Source: Chitinophagales bacterium (GTDB lineage Bacteria > Bacteroidota > Bacteroidia > Chitinophagales > Chitinophagaceae). Taken from it: 64,000 nucleotides of DNA. A model generated the notes under the pieces. The model did not search any database. It was not told the DNA's origin and worked only from the letters and a program-made list of their open reading frames with translations. Made by a program: the position numbers and the translations under genes. Shown here piece after piece: positions 24,374 to 33,586 of this stretch (within the stretch, counting starts at the first letter, position 1; every line of letters starts with the position of its first letter). Location: positions 22,622 to 86,621 of the forward strand of contig JAAFIK010000015.1 of assembly GCA_013298665.1 (NCBI GenBank), written 5' to 3'.

Positions 24374-25459
24374 TTATAAACTTGCGCGGTTAAGCGTTTC
24401 ATCGTATATATGACGCAAACCTTCTATATGTTTGGGTAATGTGAAATTATTCAGTACATGCTTTTGGCCAAGTGCGCCTAAGCGGTGGCGTTCTTCCGCA
24501 CCGGCATTGATGATGGCCTGTAGCTGTTGTACAAAATCGCCGGGATCATGCAGGGAGAAATAACGGGCATTCCCCTCCGCCTGTTCCCGGAAAGACGGAA
24601 TATCGCTGAGCAACATGGGCATGCCCATGGCCATGGCTTCCAGTACGCTTAGTGAAAATCCCTCAAAAGATGAGGCCATTACATACAAATCGTACTGTGG
24701 TAATACCTGCTCAATGTTGCGTACCTCACCCATAAGATTGATCGGTACATTGGCGGTATGAATCTGTGCTTCAAGGCTTGTGCGCAGGGGGCCGGCACCA
24801 TAAATGTCCAGTTGAACCGGAATATGGCGGAGTTGTTCAAATGCACGGATAAGATAACTGTAGTTTTTCTGTTCCCGCAGAGCCCCCACTGAAATAATTC
24901 TGAATACCGGACCTGCCTGTTGTGGTGCGGTACGTACCGCGGTAAACCGCGCTGCGTCTACAAAAGTGTAGAGTGGATAGGCTTTCCAGGGTTTGAGTTT
25001 CAGAAAACTGAAGTATTCTGTCAGTGCCCCTTTTGCAACAACAATGATTACTGATTTACGCAAGCGGTAAGTTATCTTGTCGAGCAACCGGATATACCAG
25101 CGTTTATACTCTACCGAAGTGGCGATAAAAGCGTGAATCGTCGTAACCAGCGGAATACGCCGGGGTGTTGAAATCCGGGCGATGATCGTTGGCCAGAAAA
25201 GGTGTGTATGCACCAGGGCGGGGCGCTCTTTGCGGACCAGCCGGCCAAAGCGAAACAGCACTAACGGCAACTGGTAAAGTGAAGCCATATTAAAACAAAC
25301 GGCTTTATCGCATTTCAACTCTGCCCCAAAGAGATTAAGCGGGATGATGGTGACAACCACATGCTCATATTCCGGCAGCTCTTTGATGGCGCGCACCAAC
25401 ATGATCTCGGCTCCGCCACGGCCGAGGTCATAAATGAAATGAACGATTTTTTTCTTCAT
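24374..25459 (-). CDS. Glycosyltransferase family 4 (paralogue of 37584-38681)
   Basis: 361 aa GT-B enzyme. N-terminal YDLGRGGAEIMLV, then HTHLFWPTIIARISTPRRIP, YFSFLKLKPWKAYPLYTFVD, and the donor-site SFEGFSLSVLEAMAMGMPML. The same blocks in the same order are found in the protein at 37584 (STPRRIPL/ATPRRIPL, LKLKP, FVD), so the two arose by duplication. ATG start at 25459, 10 bp after the FkbM stop. Confidence 0.9.
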   Translation of the reverse strand: MKKKIVHFIYDLGRGGAEIMLVRAIKELPEYEHVVVTIIPLNLFGAELKCDKAVCFNMASLYQLPLVLFRFGRLVRKERPALVHTHLFWPTIIARISTPRRIPLVTTIHAFIATSVEYKRWYIRLLDKITYRLRKSVIIVVAKGALTEYFSFLKLKPWKAYPLYTFVDAARFTAVRTAPQQAGPVFRIISVGALREQKNYSYLIRAFEQLRHIPVQLDIYGAGPLRTSLEAQIHTANVPINLMGEVRNIEQVLPQYDLYVMASSFEGFSLSVLEAMAMGMPMLLSDIPSFREQAEGNARYFSLHDPGDFVQQLQAIINAGAEERHRLGALGQKHVLNNFTLPKHIEGLRHIYDETLNRASL

Positions 25460-25469
25460 ACCGGATGCA

Positions 25470-26234
25470 CTAAAGCGGATAAATATGAAGGTCTATCAGG
25501 TTGGTGTTGCGCAAAAAATCTTCTCTGGAGAGGTCTTTGCCATCAGCCATGATCCGGTAGTTGAGGGCGTGAATAAAGTCGTATATATCTTCCAGTCTGT
25601 CGCCCTTGGCTACAATTGGTATGGGATGAATAGCTACAATTGCATAGGGTCGCAACGTTTTAAAGGTATGCGCTGCACCACGGATGGTGTCGTATTCTGC
25701 GCCCTCCACGTCAATTTTGATAAAGGCTATTTTGCCTGATTTCCGCTCTGATACAATGGTGTCAATACTGGTAATGTCGATGTCAATGCCATTCAAAGGC
25801 CTGTCGCCCAGGTAAGAAACGAGGCTGTTGCTGTTGTCGGCCACACTGTCGGAAATAAAGAAAGTGGTTTTACCTGGCTCTTTACCCACCGCTTTTTGTA
25901 TGGTGACAATGGTGTTCTCCGCTTTGTTGATGCGTACCGTTTGCTCCAGAAGACTGAACGTGGCCGGTGCAGGTTCAAAAGCGATAACCTTTCCGCCTGC
26001 TCCGGTAAGCTTTGAGGCAATTACTGCAAATAAGCCGATATGTGCACCTACGTCAAGTACTGTATCGCCGGGGTTTACCGAAGCTGTAAGAAAGTCGAAG
26101 TTTTCTTTCTCATAGCCTGCCGGAAAATAATTAATATAACGGGTGGGTAGCCTTACCCCATAACCGTGATAGGTTTTCTTCAGCCCCTTGCCAAACGTAA
26201 AAAAATTGACAATCTTGTAAATGAGTTCTTTCAT
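25470..26234 (-). CDS. FkbM-family SAM-dependent methyltransferase
   Basis: 254 aa O-methyltransferase. The SAM-binding motif is VLDVGAHIGLFAVIASKL followed by VIAFEPAPATFSLL; the family-typical IKIDVEGAEYDTI is further on. The start ATG at 26234 is preferred because it leaves a small gap after the flippase stop (26239); an upstream ATG at 26264 would overlap the flippase by 26 bp. Likely methylates a sugar hydroxyl of the repeat unit. Confidence 0.87.
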   Translation of the reverse strand: MKELIYKIVNFFTFGKGLKKTYHGYGVRLPTRYINYFPAGYEKENFDFLTASVNPGDTVLDVGAHIGLFAVIASKLTGAGGKVIAFEPAPATFSLLEQTVRINKAENTIVTIQKAVGKEPGKTTFFISDSVADNSNSLVSYLGDRPLNGIDIDITSIDTIVSERKSGKIAFIKIDVEGAEYDTIRGAAHTFKTLRPYAIVAIHPIPIVAKGDRLEDIYDFIHALNYRIMADGKDLSREDFLRNTNLIDLHIYPL

Positions 26235-26238
26235 GTTC

Positions 26239-27534
26239 TTATACCTGGCTTTTTTTGAAAACAAATCCCATTTGTTTCCTGGTAAAAAATAAAGTTATCA
26301 ATAAAATAATAAAGTAGCTGCAACAGTCTGCAACAGCAGCGCCCATTGCACCCCATGTTTTGATAAAAAAATAGTTATTGGCAAGGCTTATGGCAATGGA
26401 ACAAAGCGAAAGCATCAGGATCATCTTTTTTTTCTTGTAATAGAGCAGGCTGGTCAGGTAAAAGAAATAGGCAATTACCCAAAAATAATAGCCTATACAG
26501 AGCAGGTAATAATATTTGAGCCCGCCAAAATAGCCTTCAGGTATAAACAGATGGTAGGCTAAGGGGATAAAAATGAGCAGGAGTATTAATCCGCCGGTCA
26601 TGATGGCAGCATAGAGCAGAAAGTTCTTCCGCACAGCAGAACGATTGATTTGCGGTGCTGCAAGCAGGCTGTAAATTTTCGGAGTAATGTATTGCAGGAG
26701 GGATGACCCCAGTGTTAGTATAATGGAGGCGAATATACAGGCAATCGCGTACACACCAACCCCGGCATTATTGTCCTGGCTGCCGGTGAAATGGGAAAGA
26801 AAGAAACTGTCGGAAGAATTCATGCAGAATACGCTGAATTGCATGACGATAATAGGAATGCTGTAGACGAGTTCTTCGCGAATAATGGCTTTTTTAACCC
26901 TGCCAAAAAGGTACCCTTTCCGGATAAAAAAATAAAAGGCGAAAACTGTAATGGTCACATACGATACAAGGATGCCTGCCACGCGGCCCTCCCAGCCCCA
27001 TTTGAATAACAATATGAGCAGTATGGCGAGTAATACTTCTATGGAAAGCCTACCCAGTACAACCACCATAAATCTGCGTGTAAGGTTGTTGTTGCGGATC
27101 ATACTGATGAAGTGCTCAAAAAGAAAAGATAAGAAAGCAGCTATCGGAATCATCCATGTAAAACTTGCCGGGAGGTGGTATTTCTCCTGCAGGGTATCGC
27201 GAAACAGGTAAAACAGCAGCAGCGATAGCAGAAATACGCTTACCGGCAGGATCAGGCTGCTGGTAAAAGCATCTCGGAAAGCCGTTTTACCGAGCTTGAA
27301 ATAATCGGCATTGATGGATTGCAGCACACCCATTGATACAAATGGAACCAGAAAAATAACGGCACTGCTGAAGAGGCTGAGCACGCCCATATCCGATTTG
27401 CTGAGCACATGGGTGAAAAATGGCAACAATAAAAAAGCAACACCCTTACCCAGAAAATTGGTAACGGTGTACATCCCCAGCGATTTTAATACCGGATTTT
27501 TCCTGAGTTTAAGTAGTTGTGCAACAGACGTCAT
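26239..27534 (-). CDS. Oligosaccharide flippase, Wzx-like (MOP superfamily), flippase 1
   Basis: 431 aa with about twelve to fourteen hydrophobic segments across the whole length. The N-terminal YTVTNFLGKGVAFLLLPFFT and DMGVLSLF are typical of the polysaccharide-synthesis branch of the MOP family. It would flip the undecaprenyl-linked repeat unit to the periplasm. First of three flippases in the locus (others at 46204 and 49664), sitting between a methyltransferase and FkbM. Confidence 0.88.
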   Translation of the reverse strand: MTSVAQLLKLRKNPVLKSLGMYTVTNFLGKGVAFLLLPFFTHVLSKSDMGVLSLFSSAVIFLVPFVSMGVLQSINADYFKLGKTAFRDAFTSSLILPVSVFLLSLLLFYLFRDTLQEKYHLPASFTWMIPIAAFLSFLFEHFISMIRNNNLTRRFMVVVLGRLSIEVLLAILLILLFKWGWEGRVAGILVSYVTITVFAFYFFIRKGYLFGRVKKAIIREELVYSIPIIVMQFSVFCMNSSDSFFLSHFTGSQDNNAGVGVYAIACIFASIILTLGSSLLQYITPKIYSLLAAPQINRSAVRKNFLLYAAIMTGGLILLLIFIPLAYHLFIPEGYFGGLKYYYLLCIGYYFWVIAYFFYLTSLLYYKKKKMILMLSLCSIAISLANNYFFIKTWGAMGAAVADCCSYFIILLITLFFTRKQMGFVFKKSQV

Positions 27535-27559
27535 CAGGCAGTATTGGTCTGTGGTAATA

Positions 27560-28522
27560 TCATGGCTTTTTGCCTTTTACAACTGCGGCGGAGCAGTTAT
27601 CAAATGGAATAAATCCGCTCCATACGTTGGTCATCCCATATTTACGAAACCAGCCATCCACGGTACTGATGCGCTGCGGCTGGTCATATTCAGGTGAAAA
27701 CATATCAAAAGTATCGAGTATGCAAATCTCGCGCAACTGCCCGGGGGGCAGATTTCGAGGTATAGTACCTTCAATATCGCAGATCGGGATAAAGCGGTTT
27801 ACAATGCGTCCGAGGCCGATACGGGAGAAAAAGCGGGTGGCTTTGATCATCCAGTCAATATTGTTTTCAATCCGTTTGTACAATTTCTCGTTGGACATTT
27901 TTTTTGTCCAGCGGCGAAGAAAGTATTTGGCATGCACCTTTGTCCACCAGCCACGAATGGGGTAAAAATCAACCACGAGTTCGCCCCCTGGTTTCACCAT
28001 GCTGATCAGGGTTTTTACACTTTTCTCAACATCTGGTGTATGCTGCAACACCCCAACGCAAACAACTTTGTCGAACTGCCCGGGCATAAAGGGCATATCA
28101 TATATACTGGCCTGAAAGAGGTGAAACCGGTCATTAGGCCCATTGTTTTTGAAGTTTGCCTCTACGGCATTGCTGTAATCAACGCTATAGAGATTACCTT
28201 TTGTAAAATCAAGTATGATTTGGGAAAAACGGCCGGCACCTGAACCTACTTCGAGTATGTTCTTTCCCGTAAGGTCTTCTTTATCCCAACCCGTTTCAGC
28301 AAAAAAACGCACTTTAGAGATATCGAGGTTGCTGACTTTATCTACCTGCGTGCCTACAAACTTATTCCATTGGTAGCCGAAGTTTTCAGTATAGTTGTCA
28401 TCTTCAACAATCCGGTAGGCCCCGTTTTTATAGGGGAAAACCAGTTTATCTCCGTCCGACAGTCCATCAGTCCCTGTTGTAAGCGGCCTGCTGTCTGACG
28501 GGTTAATCAATTGTATCGACAT
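27560..28522 (-). CDS. Class I SAM-dependent methyltransferase
   Basis: 320 aa. SAM site ILEVGSGAGRFSQIIL followed by LYSVDYS and the post-motif FDKVVCVGVLQHTPDVEKSV. Probably a cytoplasmic sugar or lipid-linked methyltransferase. First gene of a minus-strand run; a -7 box (minus TAATTTTG) lies at 28618-28625, about 95 bp upstream. Target unknown. Confidence 0.83.
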   Translation of the reverse strand: MSIQLINPSDSRPLTTGTDGLSDGDKLVFPYKNGAYRIVEDDNYTENFGYQWNKFVGTQVDKVSNLDISKVRFFAETGWDKEDLTGKNILEVGSGAGRFSQIILDFTKGNLYSVDYSNAVEANFKNNGPNDRFHLFQASIYDMPFMPGQFDKVVCVGVLQHTPDVEKSVKTLISMVKPGGELVVDFYPIRGWWTKVHAKYFLRRWTKKMSNEKLYKRIENNIDWMIKATRFFSRIGLGRIVNRFIPICDIEGTIPRNLPPGQLREICILDTFDMFSPEYDQPQRISTVDGWFRKYGMTNVWSGFIPFDNCSAAVVKGKKP

Positions 28523-28617
28523 TTTGTCCTTTGAATTTTTGGTAACCGAACAGGGTTATTCTGGTAAATTTAAATTGAGTTTAAGCCCACAAAATAACGG
28601 CCTAAACGCAAATAATG

Positions 28618-28625
28618 CAAAATTA
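28618..28625 (-). promoter_or_regulatory. Putative -7 box of the methyltransferase run
   Basis: Minus-strand TAATTTTG, matching TAnnTTTG. No -33 box is clear. Confidence 0.35.
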
Positions 28626-28728
28626 TTATCCTCCGCACGCGCTGCCTCCTTCCTGTAGCGCTTTATTCTTCGGGCAGGTACCCGCCAAAAAACGGGTGCG
28701 AATAGTGCGGTCAAACGCTTGCAGATAC

Positions 28729-28736
28729 TATCTTTG
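28729..28736 (+). promoter_or_regulatory. Putative -7 box of membrane protein copy 2
   Basis: TATCTTTG followed by CA, a classic Bacteroidota -7 box, 157 bp upstream of the ATG. No TTTG -33 box is seen. Confidence 0.42.
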
Positions 28737-28893
28737 CAACCAATTTCAACCTGATCGACCAGCAACCAGCAGTTCTGCCAGGAAAACCCCGGCTAAACCG
28801 TAATGAAATTCGGTTGGTATAACAAGTATTCGTTATGCCACCCCGATGTTACATTCCGGTTGACGGTCGGATTCATCTGTAAACAACCAACGA

Positions 28894-30273
28894 ATGATTG
28901 GTGATTATCACTTATATAGTTATTTCGATTTCCTGTTGGTACCCCTGTTTTATATGCTTTTCAGGTTCCTGATCAGGCTATCCCTCAAAAATGAAACAGA
29001 TACCTGGTATAAAAAGAATGCCTACCTCTACCTTCATATCAAATTGATCTCAGCGATTGTTTTTGCACTTCTGCTCATTTTTGTTACCCCCGGCGATTCG
29101 CAGTTGTATTTCAACGTGGCCATGAAAATAAAAACCCGGATTATTGAAACCGGGGATATCGGTTTACTGGTACGCGATTTTTCAACGCTTGGGGATTCTT
29201 TCTGGACAGGCCAGTTTGATGATATCGGTATGGGTCTGATGGATTCGCTGGGCAATACCCTTCCCGTGCGTATAGCTACCCTGCTTTCTTTTCTTTGTTT
29301 TGACTCATTTATTGTGATCAACATGTTTTTTGGGCTCTGCTGTGGCTTCCTGCTGATGCGTCCCATCAGGTTGCTGACGTATAAAGGGGATAAAATGCTG
29401 GCCCGGCTCCTGTTTTTTGCTTTCCTGATCCCTTCCTTTATTTACTGGAGCTCGGGATTAATGAAAGATACCATTTGTATATCCTGTATGGCAGTACTGC
29501 TGCATACAGCTTTTGCATTTTTCTTCGAAAAGCGGGTGCTGGTATTTTTTCCGTTTGTTTTTGCCACAGTGATCCTGTACATCACCAAGCCCTATATTGC
29601 GCTCACTTTTGTACCGATTGTACTGATGGTGCTTTACCTGCTGTATATCCGTAAGCTGAAATCGAAAGTAGCCGCCACATTTGCACTTGTCGCTGTTGGT
29701 ATCGGGCTGATTATCACGGCGATCAATTCAGACACGATTAACGATATTCTTGATGATAATATCCAAAGCACGGTTTCTTTATCGGAGAACTTCAAATTCC
29801 AGGCTGAAATCACGGAGGGTTCTTTTTTCAGCTATGGAGAAATTGATCCTTCGCTTGGGGGTGTGCTGAAAAAAGCCCCGCTCGCCATCACCACCGTGTT
29901 TTTCAGACCCTTTCCCTGGGAGGCAAAAAAATTCATTACGATGCTCAGCAGTCTTGAGGGGTTGTTGTTTATGGTAATTACCCTTGCGCTTGTTTTTAAG
30001 GCTGGTCCTGCACGATTTTTTAAAACCCTTTTTACGGATCCCTTCTGTTTACCCTTTCTGTTCTTTATTCTTGTGTTTGCGCTGTTTACAGGCTTATCCA
30101 CCCCTAATTTCGGGAGCCTTGCCCGGTATAAGATACCCTGCCTGCCCTTCTACCTTTTTATTATGCTGCGTATAGCCCAGCGGCTGCCCGAACCGCCAAA
30201 ACTGTTCAGGAAACTCTTTCGGGGTACATTCACCCCGGGTGATGCCAATGCCGGGCTCTCCGTTGATTCATGA
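28894..30273 (+). CDS. Polytopic membrane protein, candidate Wzy-like polymerase (paralogue 2 of 3)
   Basis: 459 aa, unrecognised family, around ten hydrophobic segments. Motifs shared with the other two copies: GDS (67-69), IPSFIYWSSGLMKDTIC (179-195), a soluble loop with EIDPSLGGVLKKAP, FRPFPWEAKK (337-346) and NFGSLARYKIP (405-415). The distance from RPxxWE to NFGxLxRYK is 68 residues in copies 1 and 2 and 67 in copy 3, supporting homology along the full length. It is a plus-strand gene in a minus-strand block and converges on the nucleotidyltransferase gene. Polymerase or GT-C transferase roles are inference. Confidence 0.75.
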   Translation: MIGDYHLYSYFDFLLVPLFYMLFRFLIRLSLKNETDTWYKKNAYLYLHIKLISAIVFALLLIFVTPGDSQLYFNVAMKIKTRIIETGDIGLLVRDFSTLGDSFWTGQFDDIGMGLMDSLGNTLPVRIATLLSFLCFDSFIVINMFFGLCCGFLLMRPIRLLTYKGDKMLARLLFFAFLIPSFIYWSSGLMKDTICISCMAVLLHTAFAFFFEKRVLVFFPFVFATVILYITKPYIALTFVPIVLMVLYLLYIRKLKSKVAATFALVAVGIGLIITAINSDTINDILDDNIQSTVSLSENFKFQAEITEGSFFSYGEIDPSLGGVLKKAPLAITTVFFRPFPWEAKKFITMLSSLEGLLFMVITLALVFKAGPARFFKTLFTDPFCLPFLFFILVFALFTGLSTPNFGSLARYKIPCLPFYLFIMLRIAQRLPEPPKLFRKLFRGTFTPGDANAGLSVDS

Positions 30274-30291
30274 ATGCAGACCAGGTTAAAA

Positions 30292-31032
30292 TCAAATGCC
30301 TTTATTAAGGTAATCCGCGATCTGTGAAAGGTCTTCCGGCGTATTAAAACTTAACACATCGTTGTACAATGCGAGGGGGTACCCTTCTGCTTTTTTGCCT
30401 TCGCGTACCAGGGTTTCGATGATGTACAGAAAGCCGTGTTCTTTGCGGCCGCCGGCCATATCGGCAGGGATGTCTTTCTGCAGGTAATCAAAAACCAATT
30501 GCTTTTTAAAAACAAAAAGCCCGATGTCTCTTTCCCCGTCTTTAAGGGGTTCAATACCCAATGCCCTTGTTTCAGCAACCATTTGCAATTGCCCTTTTGC
30601 CCGCTTTACAATGGTGTAACAGTTGTTGGACAAAGCGGTTACCATCGTAAAATCGTTTTCAAATACCTGGTGGCAATGGAGCATGTTTTGTACCGTTGCG
30701 GCGTTGAGGAGGGGAATGTCGGACCAGGTAAGGATAACATTTGCATCCGGTGCAATAACGGGATCGGCCCGGAGGATGGCATTACCCATGCCGAGGGGCT
30801 CATGCTGGAATACGAGTACGGCCTGCTGGTCAAACTCCTGCAGTACGGCATTGAAAAGGGTTTCATTTGCCGGGTTGATGATGATTACGGGACGGTTATC
30901 ATAAACGGACAGCAGTCTGCATATCCTGATGAGTATGGGTATACCTGCAAGGCGGTAAAGTGTTTTGGGATAATCTAATCCGCTTCTTGAACTTCTTCCG
31001 CCTGCGGGAATGACGACACGATATTCAGCCAT
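30292..31032 (-). CDS. Nucleotidyltransferase (GlmU/MobA-like NTP transferase domain)
   Basis: 246 aa, single GT-A-like NTP_transferase domain without the beta-helix of GlmU. N-terminal VIPAGGRSSRSGLDYPKTLY is the nucleotide-binding loop with the activating lysine. HEPLGMGNAILRADP and LTWSDIPLL provide the metal-binding Asp. It likely activates a sugar-1-phosphate or another phosphorylated acid. The GT2 gene lies 2 bp upstream, followed upstream by HAD, methyltransferase and a CofD/YvcK-like gene. Confidence 0.82.
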   Translation of the reverse strand: MAEYRVVIPAGGRSSRSGLDYPKTLYRLAGIPILIRICRLLSVYDNRPVIIINPANETLFNAVLQEFDQQAVLVFQHEPLGMGNAILRADPVIAPDANVILTWSDIPLLNAATVQNMLHCHQVFENDFTMVTALSNNCYTIVKRAKGQLQMVAETRALGIEPLKDGERDIGLFVFKKQLVFDYLQKDIPADMAGGRKEHGFLYIIETLVREGKKAEGYPLALYNDVLSFNTPEDLSQIADYLNKGI

Positions 31033-31034
31033 GA

Positions 31035-31940
31035 TCAGTATGGGTTGATTTTTCTTTTCCGGATGCCATCGGCAATGCCCCGGTAAATAAATTTACAGTC
31101 TCTTCCGGCAATATAACTGAAAAAGCTGGCGGGGCCGTTTCTTTTCCAGATGCGTAACAGTGCAACGCCCACGCAAAGGAAATCGCGTATAATGGCCTTG
31201 TCGTAATAGAGGTGATTGAGGATGATGGTATTCCGTATAAAGTAATACACTTTTTTCTTGTCGATGGTACGGCGCGACACATCGGGATGGTAATGCAGGG
31301 CTTTTAAGGCCGAATATACCTGGCCCGCTTTTTTCATGCGGCAAAGGAAATCAACCTCATCCCCAAACATAAAATAACTGCGGTCGATATTGCCTACTTT
31401 TTTTACTGCCCGCAGGTCGATGAGTGCCCCGTTGAAGGGGTGGATATGCGGATACTTGTCCATATCCGGGGGAAACTGGCTGAGCCGGTCGTATTTGCGC
31501 CGGCGTGCAAAAATCACGGGATGCCCACCCGTATTGAGTACAGGAAGGCCAAAAACCAGCTCGGTTTGCTGATCTTCTTTTACGGGTGTGGATGAAATGC
31601 AGATGGTTTCTTCATTGGTAAGCGTGAGAAGGGTTTCCAGTGCTTCAGGGTCGGGGAAGCCATCATCATCCATCATCCATACATACTGGTACCCTTTTTT
31701 TGTGCCTTCATCTATACCCCGCCACCAGCCTCCTGCCGAGCCTGAGTTTTCCTGGGTAATGTGATGGATATTGTTCTCGCGCAGATAGGCTTCCGTACCA
31801 TCGGTCGATTGGTTATTGACGATGAGCAGATCAGGCAAATGGGTTTGCTGCTGCAGGTAGGTGATACACCTTTTCAGCAACTCGCAGCGGTTGTGGGTTA
31901 CCACTACTGCCAGTACTTCAGAACTGTCGTTGGGCTTCAT
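31035..31940 (-). CDS. Glycosyltransferase family 2, GlfT-like (copy b)
   Basis: 301 aa. VLAVVVTHNR, NNQSTDGTEAY, ENSGSAGGWWRG, MMDDDGFPDPEALETLL and FGDEVDFLCRM line up block by block with the copy at 16802. The two form a paralogous pair, plausibly galactofuranosyltransferases given glf in the locus; other sugars are possible. It overlaps the HAD gene end by 23 bp, so translation is coupled. Confidence 0.86.
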   Translation of the reverse strand: MKPNDSSEVLAVVVTHNRCELLKRCITYLQQQTHLPDLLIVNNQSTDGTEAYLRENNIHHITQENSGSAGGWWRGIDEGTKKGYQYVWMMDDDGFPDPEALETLLTLTNEETICISSTPVKEDQQTELVFGLPVLNTGGHPVIFARRRKYDRLSQFPPDMDKYPHIHPFNGALIDLRAVKKVGNIDRSYFMFGDEVDFLCRMKKAGQVYSALKALHYHPDVSRRTIDKKKVYYFIRNTIILNHLYYDKAIIRDFLCVGVALLRIWKRNGPASFFSYIAGRDCKFIYRGIADGIRKRKINPY

Positions 31941-32601
31941 TGTTCAATTGCTGTTTGAGTTCATCCATGGTTGCGGCAGCAAAGGAAATACCGTTTGCCG
32001 TACCGGTTAACGCAGGATCGATGCAAATTACGTCAATCCCGGCAGCAACAGCGGCCTGCAGCCCCGAAAGGGCGTCTTCGATGACCACGGCGGTAGCCGG
32101 CGGGATGGCATATGCTGCAATTACTTTCAGGAAAATATCGGGGTGGGGTTTGGCATGCGCTACATCATCGGCAGTAACGACACCGGTAAAAAAATGCCTG
32201 ATACCAAGTACTTCAAGCCCGGCATTAACATTCATACGCGACCCTGAGCTGGCCACAAATAAACGGAAGTTCTTTTCATGCAGCCGGTGAATGAGGGTTT
32301 CTGCACCGGGCATAAACGTAATGGCCTTGTGGTATAAGGTATTGGCGGCGAATTGTTTCTTTTTGGTCAGTGCAAGCAGCAGTTCATCGCTGAGTGCCCT
32401 GCCGTTTTGTTCGAAAATGAGCGAGATGGCTTTACGGGTAGACATGCCTGCATAATCACTGTAGCTGAAGCTGAGTGCATACGGATCTAACGCCTCTGCA
32501 TATGCCTTATCGTGCAGGGGCAGCGTATCGGCAATGGTGCCATCAAAATCGAAAATGACGGTCGTCTTTCCTGCAAACAGTTTTGCTGCGCTTGTATCCA
32601 T
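31918..32601 (-). CDS. HAD-superfamily hydrolase, beta-phosphoglucomutase-like
   Basis: 227 aa from ATG 32601; an upstream ATG at 32688 would overlap the methyltransferase and add 29 residues unlike family N-termini. Motif I is FDFDGTIADT, motif II VASSGS, motif III AKPHPDIF and motif IV VVIEDALSGLQAA. Members are phosphatases or beta-phosphosugar mutases. Between the GT2 and a methyltransferase gene, it may provide or dephosphorylate the substrate of the nucleotidyltransferase. Confidence 0.85.
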   Translation of the reverse strand: MDTSAAKLFAGKTTVIFDFDGTIADTLPLHDKAYAEALDPYALSFSYSDYAGMSTRKAISLIFEQNGRALSDELLLALTKKKQFAANTLYHKAITFMPGAETLIHRLHEKNFRLFVASSGSRMNVNAGLEVLGIRHFFTGVVTADDVAHAKPHPDIFLKVIAAYAIPPATAVVIEDALSGLQAAVAAGIDVICIDPALTGTANGISFAAATMDELKQQLNNEAQRQF

Positions 32602-32639
32602 GTGTATGGTTGATCGGGTATGCAATGAATGGTATCCTG

Positions 32640-33548
32640 TCAGGGTTTCCGCAGATAAACGGTCAGTTGCATACCTGTGTTGGTCCACTCCATGTATTTT
32701 TTGAGCAGTGGCTTTACAAAATTTGGTCCCGCCAGTATTTCACATACCTCATAGTAGTGCCGCTCAAGTTTCAGTCCCAGCCGGTCGCAACATTTCTGGA
32801 AAGAGGGTGTGGTATACTCGTACAGGTGAAAAGGGGCGTGCATCGGGCTCAGGTGCGTCACATAATTGGTACCCCTGAGTTTATAATAGAAATTAATCAG
32901 TTTTGGCACCAGGTGGTCGGCAGACGGTACTTCAATAAACATGATACCGCCGGGACGCAGCCATTTTGCAGCCCTTTCAATTACGGTGGCGGGGTGATAA
33001 AAATGCTCAACCACGGCGCCCATGGTGATGAAGTCGAAATGGTTCTCGGGGTATTCCACTTCTTCCACGCTGGTGAGGGATATGCGGTCGGGAGGTATGC
33101 CCAACCACTCAACGGCCCTGTCGCGGAACTGTTGGGAGGGTTCGAGGCCATATACTTCAAAGCCATTTTCCTGCATTGATTTCATGGCTTTACCCAGACC
33201 GGCACCGATATCGAGGGCCTTCATACCAGGTTTAAAATCAAGCAATTCCCTGGCGTGTTTGATCTGCAGCGAAAAGTAGCCCGGGTCATAATCATAATAA
33301 CCTTCTTTCCAGCTATAGGCTTCGGGTTCTATGCCATAATGATCGAGAATGCTGTTGGGGATGGGTTGGGGGCTGCTGTAGATGAGCCCGCAATTGGTAC
33401 ATTTTTTTACGCTTACCGTAATACCCGTTTTGCTTTTGGGTCGCATGCCCTGCGACTGGCTGAGGCGCTGCCCGAGTATTTTGTGCCCGTCTGTCTTGTC
33501 GTGACACATTTCACATACGTCAACGTCTTCAAATTTATATATCCTCAT
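32640..33548 (-). CDS. Class I SAM methyltransferase with N-terminal zinc-binding cysteines
   Basis: 302 aa. Residues 12-15 are CEMC and CTNC follows near residue 49, a C-x2-C/C-x2-C pair seen in sugar C-methyltransferase relatives. The SAM motif is ALDIGAGLGKAMKSM and the later MGAVVEHFYHP. It shares the CTNC block and general plan with 45344-46168. Likely acts on an NDP-sugar or lipid-linked sugar; target not known. Confidence 0.82.
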   Translation of the reverse strand: MRIYKFEDVDVCEMCHDKTDGHKILGQRLSQSQGMRPKSKTGITVSVKKCTNCGLIYSSPQPIPNSILDHYGIEPEAYSWKEGYYDYDPGYFSLQIKHARELLDFKPGMKALDIGAGLGKAMKSMQENGFEVYGLEPSQQFRDRAVEWLGIPPDRISLTSVEEVEYPENHFDFITMGAVVEHFYHPATVIERAAKWLRPGGIMFIEVPSADHLVPKLINFYYKLRGTNYVTHLSPMHAPFHLYEYTTPSFQKCCDRLGLKLERHYYEVCEILAGPNFVKPLLKKYMEWTNTGMQLTVYLRKP

Positions 33549-33586
33549 ATTATTTTCTGCTTTGCGCTTTTTTGGCTGCCGCGGGG

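Larger units (their letters stand above)
28523..28893. other. Divergent intergenic region between methyltransferase and membrane protein copy 2
   Basis: 371 bp with no convincing gene. It contains a minus-oriented TAATTTTG (28618-28625) and a plus-oriented TATCTTTG (28729-28736), both perfect TAnnTTTG boxes, facing the two flanking genes. Leaders would be about 90 and 150 nt. Confidence 0.5.
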
